Positions 1 to 13,570 of a DNA stretch of 64,000 bases are shown here, piece after piece. This DNA comes from Capitulum mitella (Eukaryota > Arthropoda > Thecostraca > Pollicipedomorpha > Pollicipedidae): positions 6,693,001-6,757,000 of the forward strand of contig CP099841.1 of assembly GCA_030062745.1 (NCBI GenBank), given 5' to 3'. A program made the position numbers and the translations under genes. Positions within the stretch are counted from its first letter, which is position 1. The number at the start of each line of letters is the position of its first letter. The notes below the pieces were generated by a model, which had not been told where the DNA came from, did not search any database, and worked only from the letters and a program-made list of their open reading frames with translations.

Positions 1-1530
1 CTGAATTTGACTGGAAATAAAGAATTGGGTCAATTAACACCGTTAATTACTTGGACGTAGTAACACTTAGAAACCGAGTCATGCTGCAAATAAAATGCAC
101 GACTGCTGTTTACCATCATCATTCAGACGATGCCAGCTGCCACCGGCCGAATCGGAGGTGGCGTTGGGACTGGAATGTGTGACGTCACAACAGGCGGTTG
201 AATCGGCCGACGCACATGCGGGCTGAATCGGCAGCCGAATCGGTGGCCGAAAGCAACGATGACAAACTAGGTGTGAACGTGCCTTAAATTTCCCTGATTA
301 TGCAAAAGCATTTGACGTTATAAAAAGACCAAACATTTTGGCACAAATCAGCCAGCTTTCGTCGGTGGGATCACGTCATGCTTCATGTGTTCGCCAGTGC
401 TATACTCCAGCGATGAAACAATTATCGAGATTACGTTTAAACTTTTTACAGACTACATTGAGTTTGGATGCCCGTGTTCGATAGGTGTACGGACGTCTCA
501 GAAAGTGAGGGTGCCAAAGCCGGTGCTTGAGGTCGGTGCTTTCTATGCATCGCCTTAGGCTTAATGTTCAGCATTCTCGGAAAGTGGGGTGCCATGGCAC
601 CCAGGAATCCCCACATTCCTATGCCTATACAATGTCTGTAATCTTATGTCCACTGAGGTTACCAAATATCTTTTCATTCCAGTGAGATTTGATCCCACTG
701 AACAAAGCATGTCAAATTGTGCCGAAATGTATGGGCTTTCTGAAACATTGGACGACCTTTTCATTCCCGTATACTTCGAAAAAAGTAAACAAAGGTCAGG
801 TGTGTGTTATACTCCAATATAGCTACAATTCTCAAGGTTTATTTTAGGCCGCTCATAGACTGCAAGTTTGGAGGTACATAGCCTAGTTTTCTGTCCCCTG
901 AGGTCACTAAACGTCTTCTCATTTTTGATTGCTGCAATTTTTACCTTTGCACATTTGTTCTTACTTGTTGTACGCACGGTTACTGAAGATTAAGGCTGTA
1001 AATCGGTTTTTGATGCACATATTTTAAAATCTTTTGCACGTGAGGATGAACCAGCGTAAAAAAGAATGAACCTGTTCTACCAACTTGGGATGCTCAAGCC
1101 TTTTTGAAGGGGTAAGCCATTAGATGGGCAGGACTAACTCTGAAATGAGGCATGGATTATTTGAGAAGAAATACTTCTTTACCTCTTAAGATGCTTGCAT
1201 GTCATTGCTGCACAAAACATGATTACCTTTCCTCTTAGACTAACATCACACTTCCCGTCAACCTTGAATGCCTTAAGAGGTATAACCGATGCCCCCGCCC
1301 CTCTTCCCCTCTTGTGAGCCTGCCTCTCAATTGCAAATATCGCAAATTACTTTGAAACTGAATGAAGTGTCTTCGATGACATATGTGTTTATATGTTTTC
1401 TAAAGCCATTTTGTGAACAGCATCATTTTCGTCAAACATAATCAACTATTTCTTTTTCCTGGACGAAATGTCATCAGACCTGTCCCGGACCCTGTTCAAA
1501 TTAGCGCCATCGGGGCCCAGTGTCAATCAA
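1..1530. other. Intergenic, no gene recognised
   Basis: Only short unrelated open frames are present and none has a recognisable domain. At about 140-240 the hexamer-like phrase CCGAATCGG recurs several times, a small low-complexity patch. Confidence 0.6.
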
Positions 1531-1990
1531 CGGACGTGGAGGACGTCCCTGTGCCGGTCACGCGTGTCGTAACGTCACCAGTGCCGGCGGTGGGTCACCA
1601 GAGGACGCCCTGTGCCGGTCACGCGTGTCGTAACGTCACGAGTGTCGGCGGTGGGTTACCGGACGTGGAGGACGCCCCTGTGCCAGTCACGCGTGTCGTA
1701 ACGTCAAGAGTGTCGGCGGTGGGTCACCGGACGTGGAGGACGTCCCTGTGCCAGTCACGCGTGTCGTAACGTCAAGAGTGTCGGCGGTGGGTCACCAGAG
1801 GACGCCCCTGTGCCGGTCTCGCGTGTCGTAACGTCAAAAGTGTCGGCGGTGGGTCACCGGACGTGGAGGACGCCCTGTGCCGGTCACGCGCGTCGTAACG
1901 TCACAAGTGCCGGCGGTGGGTCACCGGACGTGGAGGACGCCCCTGTGCCGGTCACGCGTGTCGTAACGTCACGGGTGCCGGCGGCCGGCC
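1531..1990. repeat. Minisatellite, about 68-bp unit, about 7 copies
   Basis: The unit runs from CGGACGTGGAGGACG through CACGCGTGTCGTAACGTCA to GGCGGTGGGTCAC. Full units are 68 bp; some lack about 7 bp at the junction (CCAGAGGACG instead of CCGGACGTGGAGGACG). Copies differ by scattered substitutions. The array stays open in more than one frame, which gives spurious open frames of up to about 120 codons. Each unit carries TAACGTCA, close to a CRE/ATF core, but I infer no regulatory function. Confidence 0.9.
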
Positions 1991-4900
1991 ACTCCCCGCC
2001 ATCCAGCCTTGCTGAATCAGAGCCCGCCTTGGCCCGCGGGCCGACATTACAGGATGAGGAAGCGCGTCGTTCTTGCGCTTGTAACAGAAGAAATCGGAGG
2101 GAAAGGCGAGTGGAAACGAGCCTTGTCCATTTTTTTGGAAGCTGGCTACACCCTCGCACCGGCTACCATCCGAACGTGTTCTAATCAGGCATTACATCCG
2201 GGAAGACGATAGCAAAGACAAAATGAAGCTTATCGAGGCTGTGCAAAAGTATAGACTTCCGTCATGTGAAGGCATGTTAGAGAAAGGTGATTGCAATCTG
2301 TAGTTGTACTGTAGTAATGTCATGTAGTAATGTAATGTGTGTGGTGTACTAAACCAAACTGTTATATCTTCGAAGAAAAGACCTAAACAAACCGACTAGA
2401 ATTGCTGTACGAAACCGCATGTTTTCTCGAGTCTGTCAGAACTACAGTTAGCATTTGCTGCCTAAAACAACGTAAATTAAGCTCCCCAAACACATTTCAT
2501 AAATCGGATGGAGATTGTCCAGAATTTCTCGAAAATCAAAGGCCAAAGTGTTATCTAGTATTAACTAATAATGAGCTTTAACGCCGGCACGCTTACGACG
2601 GTGCCTGTTGGATCATTCGACGAAATATCCCTTCCTTAGTCTTCACAAAATGGTTTTCGACTTCTTGATTATTGAACTGTATAGGTTTTTGGCGCCTCCT
2701 CAATGGAAATATGATCAGTTGTCATATGCGTTCAGTTTAAACCATATGTTCCACTTCCCGCAATGTGTGGCATGGACTACGGTACGTAAGGCCCAACGCC
2801 AACATTGCATATTATAATAATATGGTCAGGTGTCATCAAACACAACATGAATGACAAAAAGCGCCTACTAAGAAAATGCTCTGGACTTGCCCAAATCTTC
2901 CATCCGTCGAAATTAAAATGAGAACCTAAAGTCCTTGTCTAAACAAACAAGGAGCCAATGTGATTAATGGCACTTCATGGGGTTTGCTCAGCTGATCCTG
3001 CGGTCGACATACGGTCTGCGACATACGACCTGCGGTCGACATGCGACTTGACGCTGCACCAGCAGATGACCACTGTGAGAAGCTGCAGCTGGCAGCAAGC
3101 GATGCTGCCGCGTCAGTCACAATTTTGTCAGAAAATGTAGAGTTTATGGACAAAGAGCACGCCAGTTTCACTTGCATGTACAAGGCACATTGTGGTATGA
3201 TAGGAATTTTAATGACAGGGATAGTTGGCAAGGGATAGTTGGAAAGCTTGTCAGATGAGGTAATGTGTGAGAAAATTTCCCTGCGATCATGCGTTCATGC
3301 ATGACGCATCCGGAGATTCGGCTGTTCTACGTGCCGTAAGCGTTTCCAGTTCATTTCGTATTACACGAGCATGACAGAGGCGTAGGAAACCATGCATCCA
3401 GGGTACTCATGATCATTACTGTCTATCGTCCACAGCCGTGAGCAGCGTGCTTAGATTTGCATCTAACGATTTTTGGCCAAATGTCCAGGACCCGAGTCCT
3501 TAATTGTTCGAATCATTCTCCGGTGCATGAACAAAGGACAGTGCCGTGCTGCTTCCCTCACCAGAAGCTTTATCACCGATCCTGAAATCTGGCTGAAAGC
3601 TACCTCAGGCCGAACAAAGAGGTCGCCGGCGTCGGATGGCGAGACACAAAGGGGCCAGTCGGTCCGCCGGGCGGCAACTGCAGCGCGCTCCCATTGTGCC
3701 CCGTCTGGACGGCCGGCGCAGAGTCGCGGCGGCGTGCAACGCGCGCCAACTTTCGCCGCCACCTCTCGCCGCGCCTTCTGGCCCTCCGGCCGCGGCAGCC
3801 AGCGGCCAGCGGTCAGCGGCCAGTGGCCAGACTCACCGGTGCCAGAGCTCCTCAGCGGCGGATCGGCGCGCTCCGGCTCGACACTCGGCGGGGACGTCGC
3901 GAGACCGGCGCTCGCCAGCGCTCCCGGCACAGTGCTGCGGCGCGCGCGCGGCCCGATCGACTGACTGTGGACCTTCACCTTCGCGCGCGGCGCGCTCGCC
4001 GGCCGGCAGCGCGTTTCTCTTTCGTCGGAGCGGCGCGCCGCCAAAGTGGGCCAGGGAAACCTGACCGGTGGCCGGCCGGCGACGGCCGCTGACCCGTCCT
4101 TGACAGGACCGGTGACGTCAGAGGGAAGGGTCGCGCCGGCCCCGGCTCCGGGCCGCGGAGGTCGCGATACGCTCCGGCGGGTCTCAATGGGGCAGTCGCC
4201 TGGCAGAGGGACAGCTGCAGTGGGGGTGGTACAAAGAGATCGCCTTGCGAGTGGGGAAGTTTCGTGACGCGTCGCTCGGGTTAAATGGGGCCACAAAACG
4301 ACCACCTGACCGGTTGGGACGTCTCTGTTATTGTCGGTATAAGGGGTTCAACAACGCGATGACCTTCTGAGAATGAGCGCTACTTGAAGAGATAACTGCT
4401 CTGACAAGTAGTGTGAAGTAGACTATATCCAGTGGATGTGTTGAAGAAACGTGGAAAATCTATGGCGCTTGGCCTGCATCCGTCCCATCCCGGGTTCTGC
4501 AAAACTAACGAATTAAGATAAAGACAAAAAGTGGCTTAAGGTAAGGAGCGATTGGGAACTGTACTGGGATACTCATATTGATATAGAAGCGTTTTTAATC
4601 TGAAAAGACTTTGTCTTTTTGGGAGATTTTCGTGCAAATCCATAAGTAGAGCATATATTTAATTTTTTCTGCAGTTGATACGACAGGCGTTCCACCTGCA
4701 AATGGGCTGCTACCGCTATGAACCACAAATAAAATGCTTCTTGAACACACATAACCATGCTTGCCGACATTATGCACGCCTTTCGAGCCACCAGCACCGT
4801 TCTCAGCGATTTTCATGGCCGGCTGGATGTTACTCCTCACGAGTCCCTCGGATGGCTGCATTCTCGAAAATGATACCTTGATGGCGTGGGGTGCCGTTAC

Positions 4901-7900
4901 CGCTATGATATAACGACAGAATTCGTAATTGTGATGAACATTCTGCTCCTGATTTCCACGATCGCTTGGTGTCGTAACTACTGCGTTTAAGCTGTGAGAG
5001 GAATGGCTGTTCAATGCTCCATCCATCGCTAGTTCATCGGAAGGCAGCCCATCAAGCAGCAGTTGGCTCCTGTAAGCCGACGCTCCAGAAGACATCGGAG
5101 TCACTTCGGCACTCACCTACAAGTTTTGCATGTCTCCTGTCCCCATTTCTTCCGTTTCTGCGCGTGAACAGAAGAGTGTGAGGTATTCACTTCGCGGTCC
5201 GCGGGCATGCCCTTCACTGATGCGCTGGACGGTACGGCGATCGAAAATCTTGTGTGCCGTTCCATGCCGGTTGGTCATTTGCTCCTATGTTCGACCGACG
5301 CCAATTAACATCACTTTCCCCTCAGCCGCGAATGACCGTCCCCATAGCCCATCCTCTCCCACTGCCTCTGCCTCTTGACCTGAATTCTAACTTCGTGAAT
5401 GCCTAACCTCTTTCTCGCTTCCAAGAACACAGGAGCGCAACCACGCAACATGATCCATATGAATCTTGGAATGGAAACCACAAGAAAGGCGTAGAAAATA
5501 AGCCTACAGATTCGTGTTTCGTCAAGTGGTCAAGTGGGGCAAAATTTAGGGAGCCTTTTGAGAAAGAACAATATAGTTTTCAGCTTCCCTGTGTTTACAT
5601 TGCTTGCGAATTTGCTATCCGCCAATCTTACGATAAGTCTAGTAACGTGGAGTCCATGGGGTGTAAGAGCGTTTTCAAAGTTGGCAAGGATCGAGTTATT
5701 TTTCGGCATTCTTCTTCCATGTACCACCATGGAGGTAATGCGAAGTTGGTAGGGCGACAGTAAAGTTGCTACGGCCGCTGCTCTGTGGGCTTCTACACAC
5801 ATAGTTGAATCTTGGACGACAGGAGCCAGGTAGTATGTCAGACAAGCATAAAGCGTGCTTTACCTCGCTCCTAATTTGCAATGTGAGGAAAGTAGGAATA
5901 CAATGGCTCTTCAGCACATTGCATACGAACACCTGTACGCAATGTCACGCGCCGCCTTTTCACGCACACTGCCCGCATCCCAGCACGTCGCATTATAGGT
6001 GCGTACACCCGAGATCAGCATCACAATGAGGCCACCATGCGCAGTCCCGGTTAGGCAAACTGCTGGCGCCTGCAAAATCGAAAGTAGGAAGTGTGGACGG
6101 CTCCTGGGTTGGACTGTTCACCCGTGAAGAAAGTCGGGTCAGCTGAGCGCTGCGCGTGGTACCAGGCTGCGACTGGCGACGCCGGTAACAGGGGAAGCTG
6201 ATGCCGCGTCTCTCCCCCCCCCCCGCCTGCTCCGGCAAGCAGTCGCAGCTTGCGGCTTTTGAAGTCTCCGGAGGTCACTACATGATCCCATTACATTGCT
6301 CCCTATGTCACATCTATTTAAAAGGGTGGTGAAACATAAAGGGATTATTTAGAGGTGTGGGGTCAGATAAAGGGAATACCTAGTGACAAACCTTGGAACG
6401 TCTTAGAATGTCCTGTGATCATTGAAAATATGAATGCGGTCTTCAGAAATATCGGACAAAACGGACAACGGACAGCGATACTATTAGCAAACAAGGGTAT
6501 TTGTAGCTGTAACCGTAAGTACGAAACGGCAGTTACTCATTCACCTGCTTTATGGTCCTGCAATTTACGGTCGGTAACGAGAGTAATAGTAAGCTACTGC
6601 GTGGCCATCAAAATAACGGTGCACGTCATGATGGCCGCGTTTCAACAACATATAACCGGAAAGGACATAAAGAAGTGATCTGATAACGGGAACGAAAAAA
6701 ACTCTTCCTGAAAGTGAAAACAAGGACTGAGTGCCGAGTATCCCGCAAAACGGACGTTCCCACTTATCATCATTAGGGAAGAGAGAGTCTGGCGTTATTG
6801 TCACTGCGCAGGCGCCCCATCACCGGAGGAGCAGCCACGGCGGACGACCACAGCGTGGCGCCGCTTACACGTGATGATCGTTATTTTCACGGTCGTCGGC
6901 CAGGGAAGAGCGCGTTGGCTCTCAGGCTCCGCCGGCGGAGGTGCGTCCGCAATGAACGACCCGGGGTTCCGCTCACATCCGGCTGCCTCGCAGGAGTGGT
7001 CACGGCGGCCTTCACACGCTTTTTGCGAGGGACTTTTTGGCGTGGGTTCCTTTGTGTCAGTCGAGATTTAATGGCGCAACGTTGTTTCCAAATCTCGCGG
7101 AAGCGGTGGTTTTACGTTGCCGGATTCTGGCTGTTACTTATGCATGTTGGACTGCTCGCCTGCTCTTGCCGTTCTCGGTTGTAGACTCTCCTCTTGCATC
7201 CCGTAGTACGAATAGTATACTGTAGTGCGCTATATATACATATACATACTGTATATACTGTTATATGCTGTAGAAGTATACTGTATGCAGACTGTTCAAT
7301 CCCGACCGCTGCACTGATCAGAGCCGTCGGCGGTCCGGCAACCAGACATCAGACTACCGGCCCGACCGTCAGCGTCGACGCACATTTTGGCCGGCTAGCA
7401 GCAGCGGCGTGGACCAGTGTTCGGCTGCCCGTGTTTTGTTTTGTAGTAGAAGACATACCTGTCAACTACCCGAATAGGAAGACGAACATGGCTAGCTGCG
7501 TACCTCTTATTCTAGAAAGTAGTTACATATAAATTTTATGTATAAAAACGGTTCATTTCCCTGTGCCGCCTCCTAGAACCTTTCTGAATCCAGTGTTGAC
7601 GTGATACATTAGTGGATACAACAAAAGGAATCCGATTGATTTATTAGCGGGACTCAAGAGCGCACCGACTGCGAGGTCGTACTGCGCCCATAAGCAGCAT
7701 ACGTGTTCCAGCACCGAAACACCATCATCTGTCATCACCGAATCTAAATAGCAAAAAGGGCTTTGCAGCAGGGCCGCAGTCACGTGGGCACGTGATCCTA
7801 ATCCGAGCTGACTTAGCCGTTGTCGTCGCCGGCGCCGTCGCCGCCACCTTTCACGAGCGGCGCCAAATGGAGCCGAAACTCGAAAAACGCGCTCTCTACA

Positions 7901-8289
7901 CCAGCGAGTACCCGTCGAGCGGGGAAAAGTGCGCGTGCCTGTCCGATAAGCAGTGTTTTCGGTGAGCGAACACGTGCAGTGCTACGCACCACCAGCCGGT
8001 CACCAATCGTGGCCACCGAACCGTCGGCCTGCGGCGCTTTTCCCTTTCTTGTCACCCTTTTCGGCGCGGCTCCGGGCGCCGGCGCTCTGAGGTAATCGTC
8101 ACCGGGGCGGGCGGGCCCTTTGAGCCGGCTGCCACGCTCCGGAAGGTCGCCATGGAGAGCAGCCGACCTGTGACCGCCTGAGAGAGCAGGCGGGGGCAAG
8201 CGGGGACGGCCGCGCCGGCCACAGTCGCGGTCGGGGACGGCCGGTTCCGGTGGCGGCCACGGGTCGGGCTCTGCCGGGGCGGGCCGGAA
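1991..8289. other. Intergenic, no gene recognised; GC-rich patches
   Basis: No open frame shows a known domain or splice-compatible exons. A very GC-rich patch at about 3620-4200 makes long open frames on both strands, as expected from lack of AT-rich stop codons. A poly-C run lies near 6218-6227 and a short TATACTGT-rich stretch at 7225-7290. Confidence 0.5.
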
Positions 8290-8375
8290 CCGTGCGCGGC
8301 GGAGCCGCGCGCGTCCGCGGCGGAACGTCCGCGGCGGAACGTCCGCGTCGCAACGTCCGCAAGCGTAACGCCGGT
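8290..8375. repeat. Short GC-rich tandem repeat, about 15-bp unit
   Basis: The phrase CGGCGGAACGTCCGCG recurs with a period of about 15 bp, followed by the related CGTCGCAACGTCCGC. It lies in a GC-rich patch without a gene. Confidence 0.7.
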
Positions 8376-11300
8376 CGTAAACCCGGTTGCGACTCCGGCC
8401 GGAAAGCTATTACGGGACAGTTTGTGAGGTTGGTCGCAGACACGGGACAATGAGATGCGAAGCAAGATGCTTTTCCAGACCGTTTAAAGGGCTCAGATAT
8501 ATCTGTAAAGGTACTTGTCTGCTTAATCAATTATCTACGCCTAAAATGAAACACTGCCACGGAACGCACCCCATTGTATAGTAACATTCATCCAGCCTTC
8601 GGCCGGCCTGTACCTCATGTCATCGTTATTTCTTCTCACCAAAAGCGAGACGGTATCATGGGGTTTACTTTATGACAATATAACATAAAGTGATGAAAGA
8701 TTGCCAACGAGATGTAGAACAAGGAAGAAACATAGATAGACTAAGAACACGGAAAAAGAGACAAGCATGGAAGAAGGTGAACGCCCACGAAAAGAAATTT
8801 GTATTTTTTAGCATTTTCGGTTTACATTGTCATAGAGCGGCTGGGAGACATAGACATGTATTTTGCGTCGTAAAATCGCTTTTTATGCTTGCTTGTGAAT
8901 GTGTGGAGAACGTAAATGTAGACAAACGTTGAACTGATATGATACGGCTCATTCTGAACAGTGAACATGCAGGTATTAACAGGACACATCATTTGGGTAG
9001 GTGACTGAAAAGGACAAACGCATCATATGTACTTACTGTACAAGTGGGTAAGATACACACAAAGCACCTTGCATTTTTCAAAAACCCTTAAGTCAGACGA
9101 CTAATGTTCATTCATAAAAAGGAAGTGGTCTGGAGGCATAGCTGATTGATAATCTTGGACAGGGTTAGGATGGATTATTAAAACTGGATTAGGCTGACTA
9201 TAAGTCGCAGCACTACAGGAACAAATACTTTGTAGACAAAATGGCTTATAGAGACCTACCAAGCTATCGTTATAAACTAGGTAAATTATTTTTGGTGATG
9301 ACGACCCATGCATCGCGTCGTAAAGAACGGGAGAAGCACTTCTCCCCAAAAAGCTTGAAAGATCAAACATTAGGCCTAGCAGGACTCACGGAAAGAAGTG
9401 TCTTAATAAAAATAGCTCCTTCGTTCATTTTACATTCGTGGCCCGACCATGAAGAATGGAGAGCAGTAGTGATGGTAGCGTCTTGTGCATGTCGCAGTCC
9501 TCACATGCTGCCTTCGTGTGCTGCGCTGAATTCATCATTTTTCGTGGGTAACATCCATGCCCTTTCATAGGCATTTCTTTTGTTCTCAATAGCGGCACTG
9601 TGCACCATTTGCCTGCATATGATGTGTGTGTATATGTGTGTCTGCGTGTGCGTGTGTGTGTGTGTGTGAGAGAAAGGGAGGGAGAGAGAAAGAGACAGAA
9701 TAAATGGGGCGAGTCGCAGGAGAGCTTTAGCCGGGTATACCAGGGTTAGCTGCGTACGTATCTAATTTTTAGGAATATGATATGAGCTTCACGGCCTAGA
9801 ATTGCTCAGGCCGGATTCTGAGGAACCGGGAGCTGCGGGCACCACCTTTTCCAGACTCTTCTTGCCCCACCACAAACATTAGTCAGCTCAGGCAACGGAC
9901 CACAAATAAGTGCCATGTTTTGGCCTCCTTTTCCGAAATTCTGGAAGCACCCTTGCTTTACATTCTGTGGAAGTATTTTACGCCGCTGGTGGTCAAGTGC
10001 TTTCCTAGGACTAAAGGTGTCAGTTTTGATGACGCCCGAGCTTAGAGTCCAAATGGCTTATAAAACTGCTGATGCAATCTCGTAGAATCTCCAGGATTCC
10101 TTTGACTTATTTGTTATTGCCAAAATTTAAGCATCGTACGTATCTCGTATCTGCCAAAAGTTCAAACAGGCAGAATCCATTAATGCCATCAAACCATGTG
10201 ATTAGTTACTATCGTTGTGGAATTTGGATACTAAAAGGTCGCAGAGTATAGTATCATGAAAAAATGCATCGCAACCGGTACCCTAAAATACAATAGACGT
10301 ATTCCTTAACTTCTAGTTTCATTTCAGCCTCATAAAAGCCCCCTTTTAAGAAAACCTTCCAGGTGTTGGCTCATGACAACAGACAGAGCTGGTCTTCTCT
10401 GAGCTCCTAATTATGCGAGCTTTTCGTACTAAACAATAAGAACAAAGTCTGGCTAGTGTCGCCGTGTCCAACAACGACCCGTCGCTGCCCAGTGCTCCGT
10501 CTACTGCAGGGCGTTTTGATCGTCAGCATGGCCCGCCGACAGCGCCACGCTCCGTCATCCGGGCCCACTCCGTGACCAGTCACAGAGCGCGTGACGACTC
10601 CGTGACCGGGCCCTGACGTCCGGTGCGCCGTCGTGCCACTGCCGGCCGTTACGAAGACGTGACGTCCCTGTGACGGCGCCAGGCGGAGCGTGGTTAGGGT
10701 CGCGCCGGCTCGTCTCCCTCTCTGGGTCAGGTCTCCGGGGCTGGCGGGCCGCTGGCTGGCGCGAGGTGTCACACCGTTCGAGTCAGCGGCGTTTCAGCTG
10801 ACAAGCAGGTAAAAAGACAGGCTGTCCGCCCCGAAACCTGATAATGACGTATCGGAGGAACTGGTACTCCCGGACATTGATTGCTCCGTGGCGACGGGAC
10901 GATACGCGCTAGTGGAACCTTCGTGTCAGGTGTTTCCAAATCAAAAATGGAAAGTGGAGACACACGAAAGGCAGCAGATCTTGGTAAGCTAACGATGAAC
11001 GCATTTCAGGTTGTGACGCTCCCTGGTTAGCTCCCAGGCCCTTCCAGCAGGGATCCGTTTTGGTTTGACGCTGAGCCACAAAGGAGACATACTGAAACTT
11101 GTTAAAAGCTTCCACGGCTTCCTTTCAAACCATGATAGGTCAATATTAACCTTCCGCAGTCTGTCACTGTTAGCCAATAATTTCCATGTATAAAGCTTTT
11201 CTGTCGGCCGTTATCAAGTGCCCAGCGCCGAAAACGACTGCGACTTAATACCGCGAGGCGATAGCTCTCCAGGTGCTGCCCACAGCTCGGCGTTGAGTGG

Positions 11301-11479
11301 TCACAGCTCGGCAGCCCAGACCGCGCCGACGTCTGCAGAAGCTGGGCGCCGGACCCCGCTCTGCCGCCGGTCGGCGCCGCGCGGCGGAGCCAGCCCAGCC
11401 GCCGGCGGCAGACCGGCGACCGTTAGAAAGTTGGCATCGTTGCTCCCGCGCCGGGCATCCCCGCCCGGGGGACGGGGTC
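8376..11479. other. Intergenic, no gene recognised; TG/GA microsatellite
   Basis: Nothing gene-like is seen. A mixed GT then GAGA microsatellite occupies about 9625-9695. The rest is unique-looking sequence of ordinary composition, with a GC-rich patch from about 10450 to 10760. Confidence 0.5.
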
Positions 11480-11499
11480 TGGTCAGAGGCGGAGCCAGG

Positions 11500-11900
11500 C
11501 GGCGGCCGGCGACCGGGCCACACCGGAGCCGGACCACCGCACCAGGTCAGAGGCGGGCGAGACGGCGCCGGCGGCCGGACCGGACCACAGCCAGGCGACT
11601 CGACCAGACCAGAGGCAGACCGCTGGGCCAGATCAGAGACGGAACCGGCCGACGGTCGATAACAGGGCCAGACCAGAGCCAGACCACCGTACTAGATCAG
11701 AGCCAGGCGATCGCATCAGCCTAGAGTCAGACCACTGGACCAGGTCAGAGGCTGAACCAGCTGGCGGTTGGCTGGACCAGACCAGAAACAGACGACCGGA
11801 CTAGACTAGAGGCAGATGGCTGGACCGGACCAGAGACGGACGGTTGGACCAGACTAGATGCAGAATATTGGACAGTGCCAGAATTCAACGACTGGGCCGG
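11500..11900. repeat. Degenerate tandem repeat, about 30-35-bp unit
   Basis: The words GGACCAGACCAGA, CAGACGACCGGAC and GACCAGATCAGAG recur every 30-35 bp with much substitution, so this is an old, decayed minisatellite. It directly follows a GC-rich patch at 11290-11640. Open frames here on both strands are repeat artefacts. Confidence 0.75.
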
Positions 11901-13329
11901 ACCAGAAACAAAAGAGTGCACCATCCCAGAGGAGGGGCCATCCTGCGTCAAAGGTGCCAAAACGTATTTATGTCCGAGGCGAGTGAGTTTTCAAAACAGG
12001 TTTCAATGCTGATAATTCCTTCCGATGCTGATAATCTCAAGTGGTAGCATTACATGTTACCAGCTTGAGTGGGTCGCGGACGCAATTCGCAGAACGTCAC
12101 CAGAACCAGGACGTCTTCTCTGTTCCACCGGAAATACAAGCTCAGCAGCTCGCTATATATGGACTGAAGACACACAGCTCCAGATTGAAACCATGGAAGA
12201 GTTCGAATCAGGCTCAGACAGAGCTGTGCAACTGTCCCCGATTGTGCACGTGACCCTGATACATGTCGAACGCGCATCGGCCAACCAACCAAGGTTGAGA
12301 AAGCCAGGAAGAGGCGGTTTCAGGGGTCACTCAAGAAAATTTCGCATGACTTGACTGTCTGGATGTTATGGCAAGCAAGACAACCGGTAGAACTAGTCGG
12401 CGCGGTGGCAAAACAAATCTTAAAACTTATGGCCTGTCGGGCAAGTTCGTAAAAGAGTCGTTTGCAGTGACTGCGCTGGCTTACTGCCCCAGTTTAAGCG
12501 TCGGTATGCTTGAAAGTCTTCCGTTCATACTTTCAAATCGAAGAATATTGCCAAAGTTACTATGCTGCAAGGAAAATGGAAGGAACATTTTTCTGAAAAG
12601 CCGTAACAGCGATAATGTTCATGCAACCTAGTGCCAGTATGTTACTAATCGAACTAGACCAGAGTGAAGGATAATGCAATTTTCATAACTCAGTCCGTTT
12701 TAAAACGGACCGAAAATCATTTTACAAGAAGCCTTTCGATGGAGAAAACGGGTAATCGCGATCGTTCTCGTTAGTGAAAATTGTCACCAAATAACATGCT
12801 GGTGGATGGGGATGTGGGATCGTCGGCTGACCTGAACTATGCCGTTCTGTCTGTCGAATCTGAGCCGCCCAGCTCCCTCCTCGTGGGCCGCTACGAGCCC
12901 AGCTGACCGCCAGCTGGCGGCCGACTCCGCACTGATCACGGTCACTGGTAAGCGCTGGACCTCCGGCGGTGCCGATCCGTGTTCAGGGGCAGCCGCTTGA
13001 CCGGAGAGCCCGCTTCGCCAACCGCGGCGGCGGCGCACACTGTTCACCGTGCCGCGTGCCGTCCGGCGCGGCACCCACTGCGGAGAGACGCCGGACTGTG
13101 GCCGGAGCCGCGCCCGTCCTGGCGGGCGGCCGGGGCAGCTGGAAGGCGCCGCCCGGTCTGCGGTGGCCGCCGCCTCTGCCGCCAGCTGCAGCGGCCGCCG
13201 CGTGACCCGGCCCCGGCGGCGGCGGCGGCGGCGGCGCGCCACTTGCAGTCGTGAGCCGTCCGTTCCGCCGCCGCGCCCGGCTAACGGCCGCCTCCGCACG
13301 AGAGTCCGCCGCGCCTGACGACGCTGGGT
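11901..13329. other. Intergenic, no gene recognised; GGC-rich patch
   Basis: A strongly GC-rich block at about 12890-13320 includes a GGC-trinucleotide run near 13215-13240 and gives long but unconvincing open frames on both strands. No domain was recognised. Confidence 0.5.
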
Positions 13330-13570
13330 CCGGCAGACTCCACAGCGGCCGGCCACAGACGGGTCCGGTACTCCTGGCCGGAGACGGCTGGGTCTGGTAC
13401 CCCTGGCCGGAGGCAGCTGGGTCTGGTACTCCTGCCCGGAGACAGTCGGGTTTATGGTACCCTTGACCGGTGACAACCAGGTCTGATGCCTCTGAAAGGA
13501 GGCACGGGTCTGGTAGTCCTGACCCGGAGCTGCTGAATGTGGTACCCCGAGAGAAGTCGGTGTGGTCTGT
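13330..13570. repeat. Degenerate tandem repeat, about 30-bp unit
   Basis: Units are built on GGGTCTGGTACTCCTGCCC with a period of roughly 28-31 bp. About eight diverged units can be followed before the pattern is lost. Confidence 0.75.

Noticed and set aside
3463-4305. 280-codon minus-strand open frame and four overlapping plus-strand frames
   Set aside because: All lie in one GC-rich patch; Arg/Pro/Ala-rich translations in every frame show absence of stop codons rather than a gene.
4595-5116. 173-codon minus-strand open frame starting MSAEVTPMSSGASAYRS
   Set aside because: No recognisable domain, no joinable exons, and a low-complexity mix of frames. It could be a transposase remnant, but nothing seen supports that.
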